From Prosthecobacter sp. (GTDB lineage: Bacteria > Verrucomicrobiota > Verrucomicrobiia > Verrucomicrobiales > Verrucomicrobiaceae), in NCBI RefSeq assembly GCF_014879935.1, contig NZ_JACSRD010000089.1, forward strand, positions 1 through 40,339: 40,339 bases of DNA, read 5' to 3'. The position numbers and the translations under genes were made by a program. How positions within the stretch are numbered: the stretch's first letter is position 1; each line of letters starts with the position of its first letter. The notes below the pieces were generated by a model. It searched no databases and was not told the DNA's origin. It saw nothing but the letters and a program-made list of their open reading frames with translations. Shown here one piece after another: positions 1 to 7,333 of the stretch.

Positions 1-474
1 TGGCCGGCCGTCTCGACCTGCAAATCCCTTCAGCTTTTACCCACCCAGCATAGCGAAGCGCCCTTCTTTGACACCAGCGTGCTGCTGAACTCCCCACTCA
101 AAGAGCCGGGAACAAAGGCAAGTGATGAATGCATCTGCCTGTGTGGCGATGGCATCCATGAAGGCTGGATCGCCTGGCACTCGCTCTCGAACATCCACTA
201 TGTGGTTCGCAACCGGACCAAATCGACAACTTACGCGATCAGAACGGTCACCGAATTGCTCGAATGGGCCAAAGTCGCCGAAACCACAAAGTCTGACGCC
301 AACAGAGCCATCGCTTATGGCATGACTGACTTCGAAGACGCACTCCAACTCGTCGCCGCAGAGGCCTGTGGTGCCGACGTGCTCATCACCCGCAACACCA
401 AGGACTTCAAAGCCAGCGCCATCTCCGTGATGACACCCGAGGAATTTCTGGCGGCGTATCCGACGCAGCCCTGA
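1..474 (+). CDS. PIN-domain (VapC-like) toxin, 5' end missing or damaged
   Basis: This is probably the toxin ribonuclease of a type II toxin-antitoxin pair. The reading frame is open from the window edge. It contains FFDTSVLLN (first metal-binding Asp at about base 70), then MTDFEDALQ and GADVLITRNTKDF with the later acidic residues, and ends with the typical MTPEEFLA tail. PIN proteins of this type normally begin only a few residues before the first Asp. Here no ATG, GTG or TTG lies in frame upstream of it inside the window; the first in-frame start, GTG at 79, would remove that Asp. The true start is therefore outside the window, non-canonical or lost. A short open frame ending in TAG at 51-53 could be the tail of an upstream antitoxin. 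The fold is clear; whether the gene is functional is not. Confidence 0.7.
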   Translation, partial: WPAVSTCKSLQLLPTQHSEAPFFDTSVLLNSPLKEPGTKASDECICLCGDGIHEGWIAWHSLSNIHYVVRNRTKSTTYAIRTVTELLEWAKVAETTKSDANRAIAYGMTDFEDALQLVAAEACGADVLITRNTKDFKASAISVMTPEEFLAAYPTQP

Positions 475-511
475 ACTTGCGAACCTAGCCGACACCCAAT
501 AGCATTCCAAC

Positions 512-694
512 ATGTCAGCCGGACTTGCCAGCATTGAGGAGATTTGCCACGCCGACCGCGAGCGTCTGGCACGGATGGTTCGCGAGCAACCGACGGTGAC
601 TCGCGAGGCATGGGACGAGCAGGTGAAGCTGTTTGAAAAGGTCGGGCTTCCAACGAATTTCGGACGCTGCGGTCGATTGACGCTCTGGCCGTAG
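512..694 (+). CDS. Small hypothetical protein (60 aa)
   Basis: The product is a charged 60-residue protein with an N-terminal half likely to be helical (IEEICHADRERLARMVREQ) and no recognisable domain. It lies 37 bp after the PIN gene and 17 bp before the antitoxin-like gene, on the same strand. No clear Shine-Dalgarno sequence is visible. It may be the remnant of a longer gene, because the C-terminus after LFEKVGLPT looks unlike a normal domain end. I do not recognise it. Confidence 0.3.
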   Translation: MSAGLASIEEICHADRERLARMVREQPTVTREAWDEQVKLFEKVGLPTNFGRCGRLTLWP

Positions 695-711
695 TTCCTT
701 ATTTTGAAACC

Positions 712-984
712 ATGAACGCAACCGCCAACCCTTTCATCGATCTGCCCGCTGATCTGTCGGAGAAGGCCCGTGCGGTGCCGGGGCTGCAGGATCGCTTACT
801 TCGCTTCATCAAGATGGAGGTGGCGATGAACGAACGCCGTCAGCAGCGCCACAGCCCGGAGGCACTGGCTTTGGTGAAAAGAGCACGGGCGCTGGCTGAG
901 AAGCGAAAGGCTGCTGGCATCGACCGCGCCGAAGGCATGAAGGCTTTTGAGCGGAACTTTTCTGAGATCACCGAAGCCCTGTAA
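712..984 (+). CDS. Antitoxin-like small protein, apparently orphan
   Basis: The 90-residue product is mostly charged and helical. It begins MNATANPFIDLPADL and continues with a stretch rich in Arg, Lys and Glu (RRQQRHSPEALALVKRARAL). This N-terminal IDLP-ADL style followed by a basic helix resembles, from memory, small antitoxins encoded directly upstream of PIN toxins. No PIN gene follows; the next 195 bases hold only a fragment of something else. The PIN gene of the same strand lies upstream, which is the reverse of the usual order. The gene is therefore either an orphan antitoxin or the survivor of a pair whose toxin was lost. The family assignment is inference. Confidence 0.5.
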   Translation: MNATANPFIDLPADLSEKARAVPGLQDRLLRFIKMEVAMNERRQQRHSPEALALVKRARALAEKRKAAGIDRAEGMKAFERNFSEITEAL

Positions 985-1179
985 CCTATTTTCCGTGTCG
1001 TGCTGAGTCAGCCGATTTTCCTCGGCAAACCGGCCACGAGACAGGAAATCGCGGACTTCATGCTGGAGCGTCGTTTCGTGCTTCATCGGACGAGATTTGG
1101 AGATGCTTGGTCTCGGTGTGAGGACGATAAAGCGTGCGTGGGCTGGCATCAGGAACTCATTTCATCAAGAGCGCCTTAA
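985..1179 (+). pseudogene. Possible fragment of a polyvalent-protein-type kinase
   Basis: Directly after the TAA of the preceding gene, the same frame stays open to 1179 without a start codon at its head. Its first part reads VVLSQPIFLGKPATRQEIAD followed by FMLERRF. This resembles, from memory, the segment LSQP-hydrophobic-G-x-x-A-(S/T)-x-x-E-I-x-x-(F/Y)-M-x-x-x-G-F of the small kinase domain found in polyvalent proteins of mobile elements. The expected downstream motif with Asp-Ala and Asn is absent, and the frame then runs into the 3' end of the opposite-strand DUF1998 gene. This fits a truncated remnant at a recombination junction. The match is short and unverified. Confidence 0.27.
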
Positions 1180-2956
1180 AGGCATCAGCAGCCCCGCATG
1201 GATCAAGCGCCTCCAGACAGTCCGCTGTCAGAAGGCGTTTCATGGCGATATGATGCCTCAGCTTCATGTCCTCGACATCGGGTGCCAGCAGATGGTGGGC
1301 TTCTTTCAGCCATGTCGAGGCTTTGTCTTCACGAGACAGTTCGAGCAGATGGCCAGAACCTCCAGCCAGTGCGTCATAGAGCACGATGGAACGATAAAGC
1401 CCCGTGGCATGATCTGGCACGGGATCCAAGTATCGAATCTCCCGTGGGTCGAGTCCGAGCATTTGACAGCCGGAGAGGCGCAGTGCTTGGCCGATGGTGC
1501 GCAAGACGACCTCGTTGGAACCGGAAAGATGGCTGGGAAGGGTGATACTCAGCAAATTGGTGATCTGACGGGCCGCAAAATAGCGTTCTCTCCAGGCATC
1601 TCCACCGCACGGACGTTTTTGCTGACCCTTTGTCTCCTTCTTGGCGAATACTGAACGGTGAGTTGAGTATTCGGTTGGATGCCTGTTATAATCTGGATGC
1701 CCTCTGGGACGTTCGCTGGCAGAGAACCCGCACCTTTGGCAGACAGCATAACCAGTGCCGTTTGCCCCACCGTTCAGGACCAAGATTTCACCACGATCTT
1801 TATATTCAGCCATGACTCCTGAAAGACTCCCAAAGAGACTTCCCAGATTCTCGATATTCTGAGGTGTCTCGAATGCACGGGTGTGGACAGTGACTACTCC
1901 GACACGCTCCGGTTCATCATTCTCCGTTGGCTCCTGCCAGCGAGCAGTGACAAACCCGTGTTTTGGGAAGATCATACAACCAATTTCACCCTTCATTCCA
2001 GACGGCATTTGGGGTGGCTGGTCGGTGGTGCTGTAGTCGAAATAGTTTCCTGCGCGAACAAACCTTCCATGCAAACCCAGTGTATTGTCGTTTAGCCAGC
2101 TTTTCAGAATGCCCTGAGAAGTCAGCACCTTGCCACCGACCACAATTTTTGATTCTGGAACGTATTCTCGCAGGGCAAGAATGGAGTCCCGCTGAAGCCG
2201 AGCGGAGGATTCCTCAGCTCCCCTGAAATACGTGTTTGTTTCACCCAAAACTTGAAGCTTGGTGAGACCGATGGGGAAGCCGTAGCGTGGCAAAATGCCG
2301 CTGTCCCCCAGTGTCTCGATGACCGTTTTGCTCCAGTAAAAATTGAGTTGTTGCCATATGGCGTTGGCTTTTGAGCGCTCATTGGCATTCGTTCTATCTA
2401 TGCTGTTCCATGTCTCCAGCAGCGATTTGTAGTCCTGCTTCCACTCTTCCACGCCATCCTGGAATTTCTTCCTGCAAAATCCCACAAAGTTGGGCCACTC
2501 GGCTTCATCCGATTGACCGTTTGTCTTGTCTAAAAGTTGGCCGATGCTCCTTCTACATTCATCATTAGTCGAAGCCCATTGGAGAAAGCGGTCGAAGAGA
2601 TTTTCGATTGAATCTTGGATGCCAGCGCTTGCCCAAGGTTGTTCTTGCCTCATCTGATGCAGAATCGGTGCTTGGAGCGGTGGCTTGATCGACACGGCCT
2701 TTTGCCATACCCCCGCCATTTCTACACCGCAAAATCCTCCCATTTTACCATAGGCTGTCATCGCACCGGCTTTCGCGCCAGGTGTCCAAAGCTGGCGGAA
2801 AAACTCTCCGAGAAGCCAAGCTTGGGCATGGCGTTGGCACAGCAGCTTCCGGTCGAGGAAGACAGTGGGCGGGCGGAACGGCTGGGTCAGATAAGCATCG
2901 AACTCCAGGAAATGCTGGCGCTCATATGGATTGCTTCGGGTAAAGAAGAGTCTCAT
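1157..2956 (-). CDS. DUF1998 protein: C-terminal half of a DEAD/DEAH helicase-family protein, no helicase core
   Basis: The 599-residue product starts just where, in DUF1998 helicases, the sequence leaves the second RecA domain: NPYERQHFLEFDAYLTQP, then PPTVFLDRKLLCQRHAQAWLL. The middle carries ILPRYGFPIGLTKLQVL. The C-terminal zinc-binding part has CQRCGF, spaced His residues and a later Cys-Gly-Gly, followed by the typical LYDALAGGSGHLLEL. Walker A, DEAH and QxxGRxGR motifs are all absent. Family members with this C-terminus are usually much longer and act on DNA, for example MrfA-type repair helicases or defence helicases. The start overlaps the stop of the 101-aa gene upstream by ATGA, so the two are probably translationally coupled. 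By eye the GC content is lower than the housekeeping genes. It is either a truncated helicase or a partner subunit acting in trans. DrmB of DISARM also has DUF1998, but its usual N-terminus is not seen here. Confidence 0.72.
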   Translation of the reverse strand: MRLFFTRSNPYERQHFLEFDAYLTQPFRPPTVFLDRKLLCQRHAQAWLLGEFFRQLWTPGAKAGAMTAYGKMGGFCGVEMAGVWQKAVSIKPPLQAPILHQMRQEQPWASAGIQDSIENLFDRFLQWASTNDECRRSIGQLLDKTNGQSDEAEWPNFVGFCRKKFQDGVEEWKQDYKSLLETWNSIDRTNANERSKANAIWQQLNFYWSKTVIETLGDSGILPRYGFPIGLTKLQVLGETNTYFRGAEESSARLQRDSILALREYVPESKIVVGGKVLTSQGILKSWLNDNTLGLHGRFVRAGNYFDYSTTDQPPQMPSGMKGEIGCMIFPKHGFVTARWQEPTENDEPERVGVVTVHTRAFETPQNIENLGSLFGSLSGVMAEYKDRGEILVLNGGANGTGYAVCQRCGFSASERPRGHPDYNRHPTEYSTHRSVFAKKETKGQQKRPCGGDAWRERYFAARQITNLLSITLPSHLSGSNEVVLRTIGQALRLSGCQMLGLDPREIRYLDPVPDHATGLYRSIVLYDALAGGSGHLLELSREDKASTWLKEAHHLLAPDVEDMKLRHHIAMKRLLTADCLEALDPCGAADAFKALLMK

Positions 2957-3258
2957 GGAGCTTCTTTGAAAATTTCATCCGAGGGAATGCAGAGCACATG
3001 CTTCTTGAAGAGATATTCGAAGCGCGGGTCCGCATCAAACTCCTCCTGGGTCGGCATCGTCAAGGCCCCGCGCACCGAATCAATGTATCGACGGGCAGCA
3101 TTTCCGCTCTTGGACACCGTGGAAGGCTGCTTTTCTAACTCAGCCTCCACCGTCACATGCATCTTCCCAGCTTTGAAAAAGCCACGAAACGGCGTGCCGT
3201 CCCGCAGAGGGATGTCGGGTATGCCGGTGATGGGAAGCTCAAAGGTGATCGCGCTCAT
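2953..3258 (-). CDS. Hypothetical protein upstream of the DUF1998 gene (101 aa)
   Basis: The 101-residue product has no signal peptide, membrane segment or family motif that I recognise. The N-terminal third looks beta-rich (ITFELPITGIPDIPLRDGTP), followed by a charged helical C-terminus. Its TGA overlaps the ATG of the DUF1998 gene in an ATGA junction, which points to one transcript. Where a helicase N-terminal half would be expected upstream of DUF1998, this small gene stands instead. It could be a regulator or antitoxin-like partner, or unrelated sequence joined by recombination. The stretch between it and rtcA (3259-3295) is a short divergent intergenic region. Confidence 0.5.
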   Translation of the reverse strand: MSAITFELPITGIPDIPLRDGTPFRGFFKAGKMHVTVEAELEKQPSTVSKSGNAARRYIDSVRGALTMPTQEEFDADPRFEYLFKKHVLCIPSDEIFKEAP

Positions 3259-3295
3259 AACATTTGCATTCTAAACTCCCACCCGAAAACCCGCA

Positions 3296-4336
3296 ATGCC
3301 TGAATCCCTCACGAAAAACACCTCAATCCTCTCCATCTCCGGCGAATCCGGCGGCGGGCAGTTGCTGCGGTCTTCGTTGTCGCTGGCGCTGGTCACCGGG
3401 CGGGCGTTTCGCATGACGAACATCCGTGGGAAGCGACCGAAGCCCGGGCTGATGCGTCAGCACCTCACCTGCGTGAAAGCGGCGGCGGAAGTCTGCGGCG
3501 CGGAGGTCGAAGGAGCCGAAATGGGCTCCACGGAGCTCGTTTTCACGCCCGGCAAGATCGCGGCGGGCGACTACCGCTTTGCCATCGGCTCCGGTGGCAG
3601 CACCACGCTCGTGTTGCAGACCCTTTTGCCCGCGTTGCTTCATGCCGAAGCCTCCAGCACGCTGCGCATCGAAGGCGGCACGCACAACCCGATGGCTCCG
3701 CCCTTTGAATTCATCGAGCAATGCTTCCTGCCCGTGCTCTGGAGCATGGGAGTCGATGCCACGGTCACGCTGGAGCGTCCCGGCTTCATGCAGGCCGGCG
3801 GCGGCGTGCTCACGGCTCAAATCACGCCGATCAAAAAGTGGAAGAAGCTCAAGCTCACCGATCGCGGCGAGTTTGTGGAGACTTTTGGCCGCGTCCTGCA
3901 CGCGCATTTGCCGGGCGAGATCGCGAAACGCGAGATCATCACCGCATCGAAGCTGCTCGAGTGGCCTGAAAACCACATCGACCTTCGTTACGCGAACGAC
4001 AGCATCGGCCCAGGCAACGCGATCATGCTCGGCGCCCGTTTCGCGAACATCTGCGAGATCACCGCAGGCATCGCGCAGCTTGGAAGATCGGCCGAATCCG
4101 TGGCGATTAGCGCGGCGAAGAGTTTGCGTGGTTACCTGGCCTCGCCAGCGCCAGTGGGCACCCATCTGGCGGATCAGTTGCTGCTGCCCATGGCCCTCGC
4201 GGGCGGCGGTGTGTTTCACACGCTGGCCATCACGGATCACACGCGCACGAACATCGCTCTCATCGAGCAGTTTTTGCCCGTGAAGTTCGAGGTGGATGAG
4301 GTCGGGCCGGGCGTAAGATCCGTGCGTCTGGATTAA
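3296..4336 (+). CDS. rtcA: RNA 3'-terminal phosphate cyclase RtcA
   Basis: The enzyme converts an RNA 3'-phosphate into a 2',3'-cyclic phosphate in an ATP-dependent reaction through an enzyme-AMP intermediate. The 346-residue length matches the family. The N-terminal GESGGGQLLRSSL (about residues 16-28), the central IGSGGSTTLVLQTLLPALL with GGTHNPMAPP, and the C-terminal HLADQLLLPMALAGGG are all family signatures. The nucleophilic His that accepts AMP is present near residue 315 in DHTRTNIALIEQFLPV, in the context of E. coli His309. No rtcB or RtcR-like regulator lies beside it, so the usual E. coli rtcBA operon is not seen. It converges on hemL with a 6-bp gap. Confidence 0.95.
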   Translation: MPESLTKNTSILSISGESGGGQLLRSSLSLALVTGRAFRMTNIRGKRPKPGLMRQHLTCVKAAAEVCGAEVEGAEMGSTELVFTPGKIAAGDYRFAIGSGGSTTLVLQTLLPALLHAEASSTLRIEGGTHNPMAPPFEFIEQCFLPVLWSMGVDATVTLERPGFMQAGGGVLTAQITPIKKWKKLKLTDRGEFVETFGRVLHAHLPGEIAKREIITASKLLEWPENHIDLRYANDSIGPGNAIMLGARFANICEITAGIAQLGRSAESVAISAAKSLRGYLASPAPVGTHLADQLLLPMALAGGGVFHTLAITDHTRTNIALIEQFLPVKFEVDEVGPGVRSVRLD

Positions 4337-4342
4337 CGCTCC

Positions 4343-5629
4343 TCAAAGCGCTGCCAGCGCCGCGGCGGCGACTTCGGCGGTCTGGTCGAGGTCCACTTTG
4401 CTGTGGGCCATGCTGATGAAGCCGGTTTCGAACTGGCTTGGCGCGAAGTACACGCCGTTGTCGAGGCAGTGGTGGAAGAATTTGCGGAAGGCGGCCAGAT
4501 CGCTGGTTTTGGCGTCCTGCAGGCTGTGAACGTCTTTCTCGGTGAAGAAGAGGCAGAACATGCTGCCCTTGCGATACCACTTGTAGCCGAGGCCCTTCTT
4601 CTTGAGCACGTCGAGCACGGCGTCTTCCATGGTTTGGCCGAGATTTTCGAGCAACGAGTAGCCGCCGAGTCTTTCGATCTCGCGGAGCTGCGCGAGACCG
4701 GCGGCGAGCGCCACCGGATTGCCGCTCAAGGTGCCCGCCTGATACACCGGGCCGATCGGCGCGAGGTAATCCATGACATCCGCACGTCCGCCGAACGCAC
4801 CGACGGGCAAACCGCCGCCGATGACCTTGCCGAGGCAGGTCAGGTCCGGCGTGATGCCCTCCAGCTCCTGCACGCCGCCTTTGGCGAGGCGGAAGCCGGT
4901 CATGACTTCGTCGAAAATGAGCAGCGCGCCGTGTTTGGCGGTGATTTCGCGCAGTTTGGCCAAAAAGCCCGGTTTGGGCAAAATGAGGCCCGCATTGGCC
5001 GGATACGGCTCCACAATCACGCAGGCGATTTCGGGGCCTTTTTGCTCAAAAAGCTCCTCCAGGGCCGCTTCGTCGTTGAAAGGCAGCACGCTGGTCAAAG
5101 CCGCGAAATCCTTCGGTACACCCGCGCTGTCTGGATTGCCATGCGTGAGCGCCCCGCTGCCCGCAGCGACCAAAAGACTGTCGCTGTGGCCGTGGTAGCA
5201 CCCGTCGAACTTCACCAGGCGATCACGCTTCGTGAATCCGCGTGCGAGGCGGATGGCACTCATCGTGGCCTCCGTGCCGCTGCTGACCATTCGCACTTTT
5301 TGGATGCTCGGCACCCATTCGCAGATCGTTTTGGCCATTTCGACCTCGTAGATGTTGGGGATGCCAAAGCTGACGCCTTCTTTTGCCGCACGATGAATCG
5401 CCTCGATGACCGGAATCGGCGCATGGCCGAGGATCGCCGGGCCCCAGGTGCCCACGTAGTCGATCATGCAGCGATCATCCACGTCGTAGATGCGGCAGCC
5501 TTTGGCCCGCTTCACGAAAAACGGATCGCCTCCGACATTGCGGAAGGCGCGCACGGGCGAATTCACGCCGCCGGGGATGTACTGCTTGGCGAGATCGAAG
5601 AGCTTGGTGGAAAGAGGTCCGTTGGGCAT
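4343..5629 (-). CDS. hemL: Glutamate-1-semialdehyde 2,1-aminomutase
   Basis: This PLP enzyme converts glutamate-1-semialdehyde to 5-aminolevulinate, the second step of the C5 route to tetrapyrroles. I chose the ATG at 5629 because it gives MPNGPLSTKLFDLAKQYIPG, a standard HemL N-terminus, and a 428-residue protein; an in-frame extension to 5797 adds unrelated sequence. VNSPVRAF, SSGTEATMSAIRLAR, IFDEVMTGFR and the PLP lysine in CLGKVIGGGLPVGAFGG (about Lys268) are all present. Expression of this pathway also implies a HemA elsewhere. The region just upstream carries a heptad repeat array instead of an obvious promoter. Confidence 0.97.
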   Translation of the reverse strand: MPNGPLSTKLFDLAKQYIPGGVNSPVRAFRNVGGDPFFVKRAKGCRIYDVDDRCMIDYVGTWGPAILGHAPIPVIEAIHRAAKEGVSFGIPNIYEVEMAKTICEWVPSIQKVRMVSSGTEATMSAIRLARGFTKRDRLVKFDGCYHGHSDSLLVAAGSGALTHGNPDSAGVPKDFAALTSVLPFNDEAALEELFEQKGPEIACVIVEPYPANAGLILPKPGFLAKLREITAKHGALLIFDEVMTGFRLAKGGVQELEGITPDLTCLGKVIGGGLPVGAFGGRADVMDYLAPIGPVYQAGTLSGNPVALAAGLAQLREIERLGGYSLLENLGQTMEDAVLDVLKKKGLGYKWYRKGSMFCLFFTEKDVHSLQDAKTSDLAAFRKFFHHCLDNGVYFAPSQFETGFISMAHSKVDLDQTAEVAAAALAAL

Positions 5630-5635
5630 GGCTGG

Positions 5636-5670
5636 GAATGACTGAATCAGAATGACGAATGTCGAATGAA
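5636..5670. repeat. GAATGAC heptad repeat array
   Basis: Five consecutive 7-mers lie between the hemL start and the divergent secreted-protein gene: GAATGAC, TGAATCA, GAATGAC, GAATGTC and GAATGAA. The first begins 6 bases from the hemL ATG. The same unit recurs as three copies at 34039-34059. The function is unknown. From its position it would form part of the hemL leader or promoter on the minus strand. Confidence 0.6.
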
Positions 5671-5768
5671 GCGGGCAGGGATACGCGAAAGCCTTGAGCC
5701 GTCGAACAAAAGGTTGCCGTGGGGCGTCGGAGTCGGGTATTCTCAACTCCGAACCCCAAGCGCACCCC

Positions 5769-6491
5769 ATGAAAGCGATCCGTTTGATCCTCCTCACCTT
5801 GTTTGTGACTCAAGCGGCCCAGGCGCAGGTGGTCACTCCCTCTCCCCGGAACAAATCCTCCCTCCAGACTCTGGATCCGGGCACCTTTTCCGTGGAAGGC
5901 ATGACGCCGAAGCCTGTCGTGGTCAAAGTGCAGTTGGAGGCACCGGTTTATCCCAGCAGCAAGCTCCAGGGAGCCCTGGGTTCCTTCGCACCTGGAACCT
6001 TGGTCATGCTGATCGCCATGTCGGACACGGCCTACCGTGTTCGTGGCCGTGCCCGCCACGGGGATGTCGCAGGCTGGGTCCGCCAGACCGATGTCATTTC
6101 GCCTGATCCGAATCTGGCCACCAACCTCAAAAAGCTCCATGAGCGCACGGCGAAGGTCGAGGAACTCATCCAGAACCATCAGGTGGCTCTCGGAATGACG
6201 AGTCAGGAGGTGCAGGCGTCGCTTGGCAAGCCCTCCCGCACCAGCGCGAAGGTCAATGCGCAGGGCAAGGAGGAAAAGCTCGAGTTCAGCATCTATGATC
6301 GCGTGCCGCAGACCACCACGGGCCGCGATGCCTTCGGCAATCTGGTGCAGACGGTGGTTTATGTGAAGGTCGAGGTCGGCACCCTGGGCGTCAGTTTCAA
6401 AGATGGCGTCGTGTCCGAGATCGAGGAGACGAAGGGGAACCCGCTCGGCGGAGGTGGCGTGCAAATCGTGCCCCCACCGTTCGTGTTTTGA
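5769..6491 (+). CDS. Secreted SH3-like / BamE-like protein
   Basis: The ATG at 5769 gives a clean signal peptide, MKAIRLILLTLFVTQAAQAQ, with an AQA cleavage site; longer in-frame starts would bury it. The 240-residue product then has an SH3-like segment (about residues 45-110; VYPSSKLQGALGSFAPGTLV, ending in GWVRQTDV). A short helix follows, and then a BamE/SmpA-like segment with ALGMTSQEVQASLGKPSRTS. The combination suggests an envelope protein binding cell wall or outer-membrane components. The last 10 residues are Gly/Pro-rich. It converges on gluQ with no gap: the TGA ends at 6491 and the gluQ stop begins at 6492. No enzymatic motif is visible. Confidence 0.75.
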   Translation: MKAIRLILLTLFVTQAAQAQVVTPSPRNKSSLQTLDPGTFSVEGMTPKPVVVKVQLEAPVYPSSKLQGALGSFAPGTLVMLIAMSDTAYRVRGRARHGDVAGWVRQTDVISPDPNLATNLKKLHERTAKVEELIQNHQVALGMTSQEVQASLGKPSRTSAKVNAQGKEEKLEFSIYDRVPQTTTGRDAFGNLVQTVVYVKVEVGTLGVSFKDGVVSEIEETKGNPLGGGGVQIVPPPFVF

Positions 6492-7322
6492 TCAAAGCAG
6501 CGCCTGTTTCACCTGTGCTGGCGGCCAGCCTGCCGCACGCAGGCTGCGCAAGGAGCGGGCATCATCGCGTTTGGCGAGACGTTTGCCGCTTTCGTCGGTG
6601 ATGAGGCGATGGTGATGCCATTCCGGCACCGGGAGCCCCAATAGCGCCTGCAACAGACGGTGCAGGTGCGTGGCTTCGAGCAGATCTTCGCCCCGTGTCA
6701 CCAGCGTGATGCCCTGCAATGCGTCGTCGACCACGACGGCGAGATGATAGCTGGCCGGCGTGTCTTTGCGTGCGAGCACCACATCGCCAAACACACCAGG
6801 CTGCGCCTTGAAACGGCCGCGACCGCGATCCTGCCAGACGAGCTCGTCGCTGATCAAAGACGTCGCCTTGGCCACATCCAGCCGCAACGCATACGCCTCG
6901 CCTGCTGCGATGTGTTCCGAGCGTTCGTCAGCACTCCGATTTCGACATGTGCCCGGATACAACGGCCCGTCCGGTCCCTGCGGCGCGTTTCCAGCCCTTG
7001 CGATCTCCTCCTGGATTTCCCGTCGCGTGCAGAAGCACGGATACAACACGCCCTGGGCCTCCAGCGTTGCCAAAGCTGCGCGATAGTCGTCGAAGTGATC
7101 GCTTTGACGGCGCACGGGAGTTTCCCAGGTCAAACCCAGCCAGGCCAGATCCTCGAAGATCGCCTGCTCATACTCCGGCCGCGCCCGAGTGCCGTCGATG
7201 TCCTCCAGGCGGATCAAAAACCGGCCACCCCCGGCTTTTTCGTGGGCAAACAGCGCCGCATACGCATGCCCCAGATGCAGCCATCCGGTGGGGCTGGGAG
7301 CGAAACGGGTGACTTCAGGCAT
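6492..7322 (-). CDS. gluQ: Glutamyl-Q tRNA(Asp) synthetase
   Basis: This truncated GluRS paralogue attaches glutamate to the queuosine base of tRNA(Asp). It has the N-terminal APSPTGWLHLGHAYAAL with the HIGH-type motif at residues 16-19 and a KMSKS-type KRLAKRD near residues 247-253. It lacks the anticodon-binding C-terminal domain (276 residues in total). The GluQRS zinc site is visible as PCFCTR (Cys96, Cys98) and LYPGTC (Tyr122, Cys126), which separates it from true GluRS. Its presence implies queuosine modification in this organism. It lies 11 bp downstream of the hypothetical gene at 7334-8098 on the same strand. Confidence 0.95.
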   Translation of the reverse strand: MPEVTRFAPSPTGWLHLGHAYAALFAHEKAGGGRFLIRLEDIDGTRARPEYEQAIFEDLAWLGLTWETPVRRQSDHFDDYRAALATLEAQGVLYPCFCTRREIQEEIARAGNAPQGPDGPLYPGTCRNRSADERSEHIAAGEAYALRLDVAKATSLISDELVWQDRGRGRFKAQPGVFGDVVLARKDTPASYHLAVVVDDALQGITLVTRGEDLLEATHLHRLLQALLGLPVPEWHHHRLITDESGKRLAKRDDARSLRSLRAAGWPPAQVKQALL

Positions 7323-7333
7323 GCGTGACAGGT

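Noticed and set aside
1157..2956. Assignment of the DUF1998 protein as DrmB of DISARM
   Set aside because: The usual DrmB N-terminus is absent and no drmA, drmC or methylase gene is present in the window; the sequence fits the C-terminal half of a longer helicase better.
4403..5641. Plus-strand 412-aa open frame
   Set aside because: It is antisense to hemL, which has all its motifs.
5636..5670. CRISPR-like array
   Set aside because: The units are only 7 bases, without spacers, and no cas gene is present; no CRISPR array was seen anywhere in the window.
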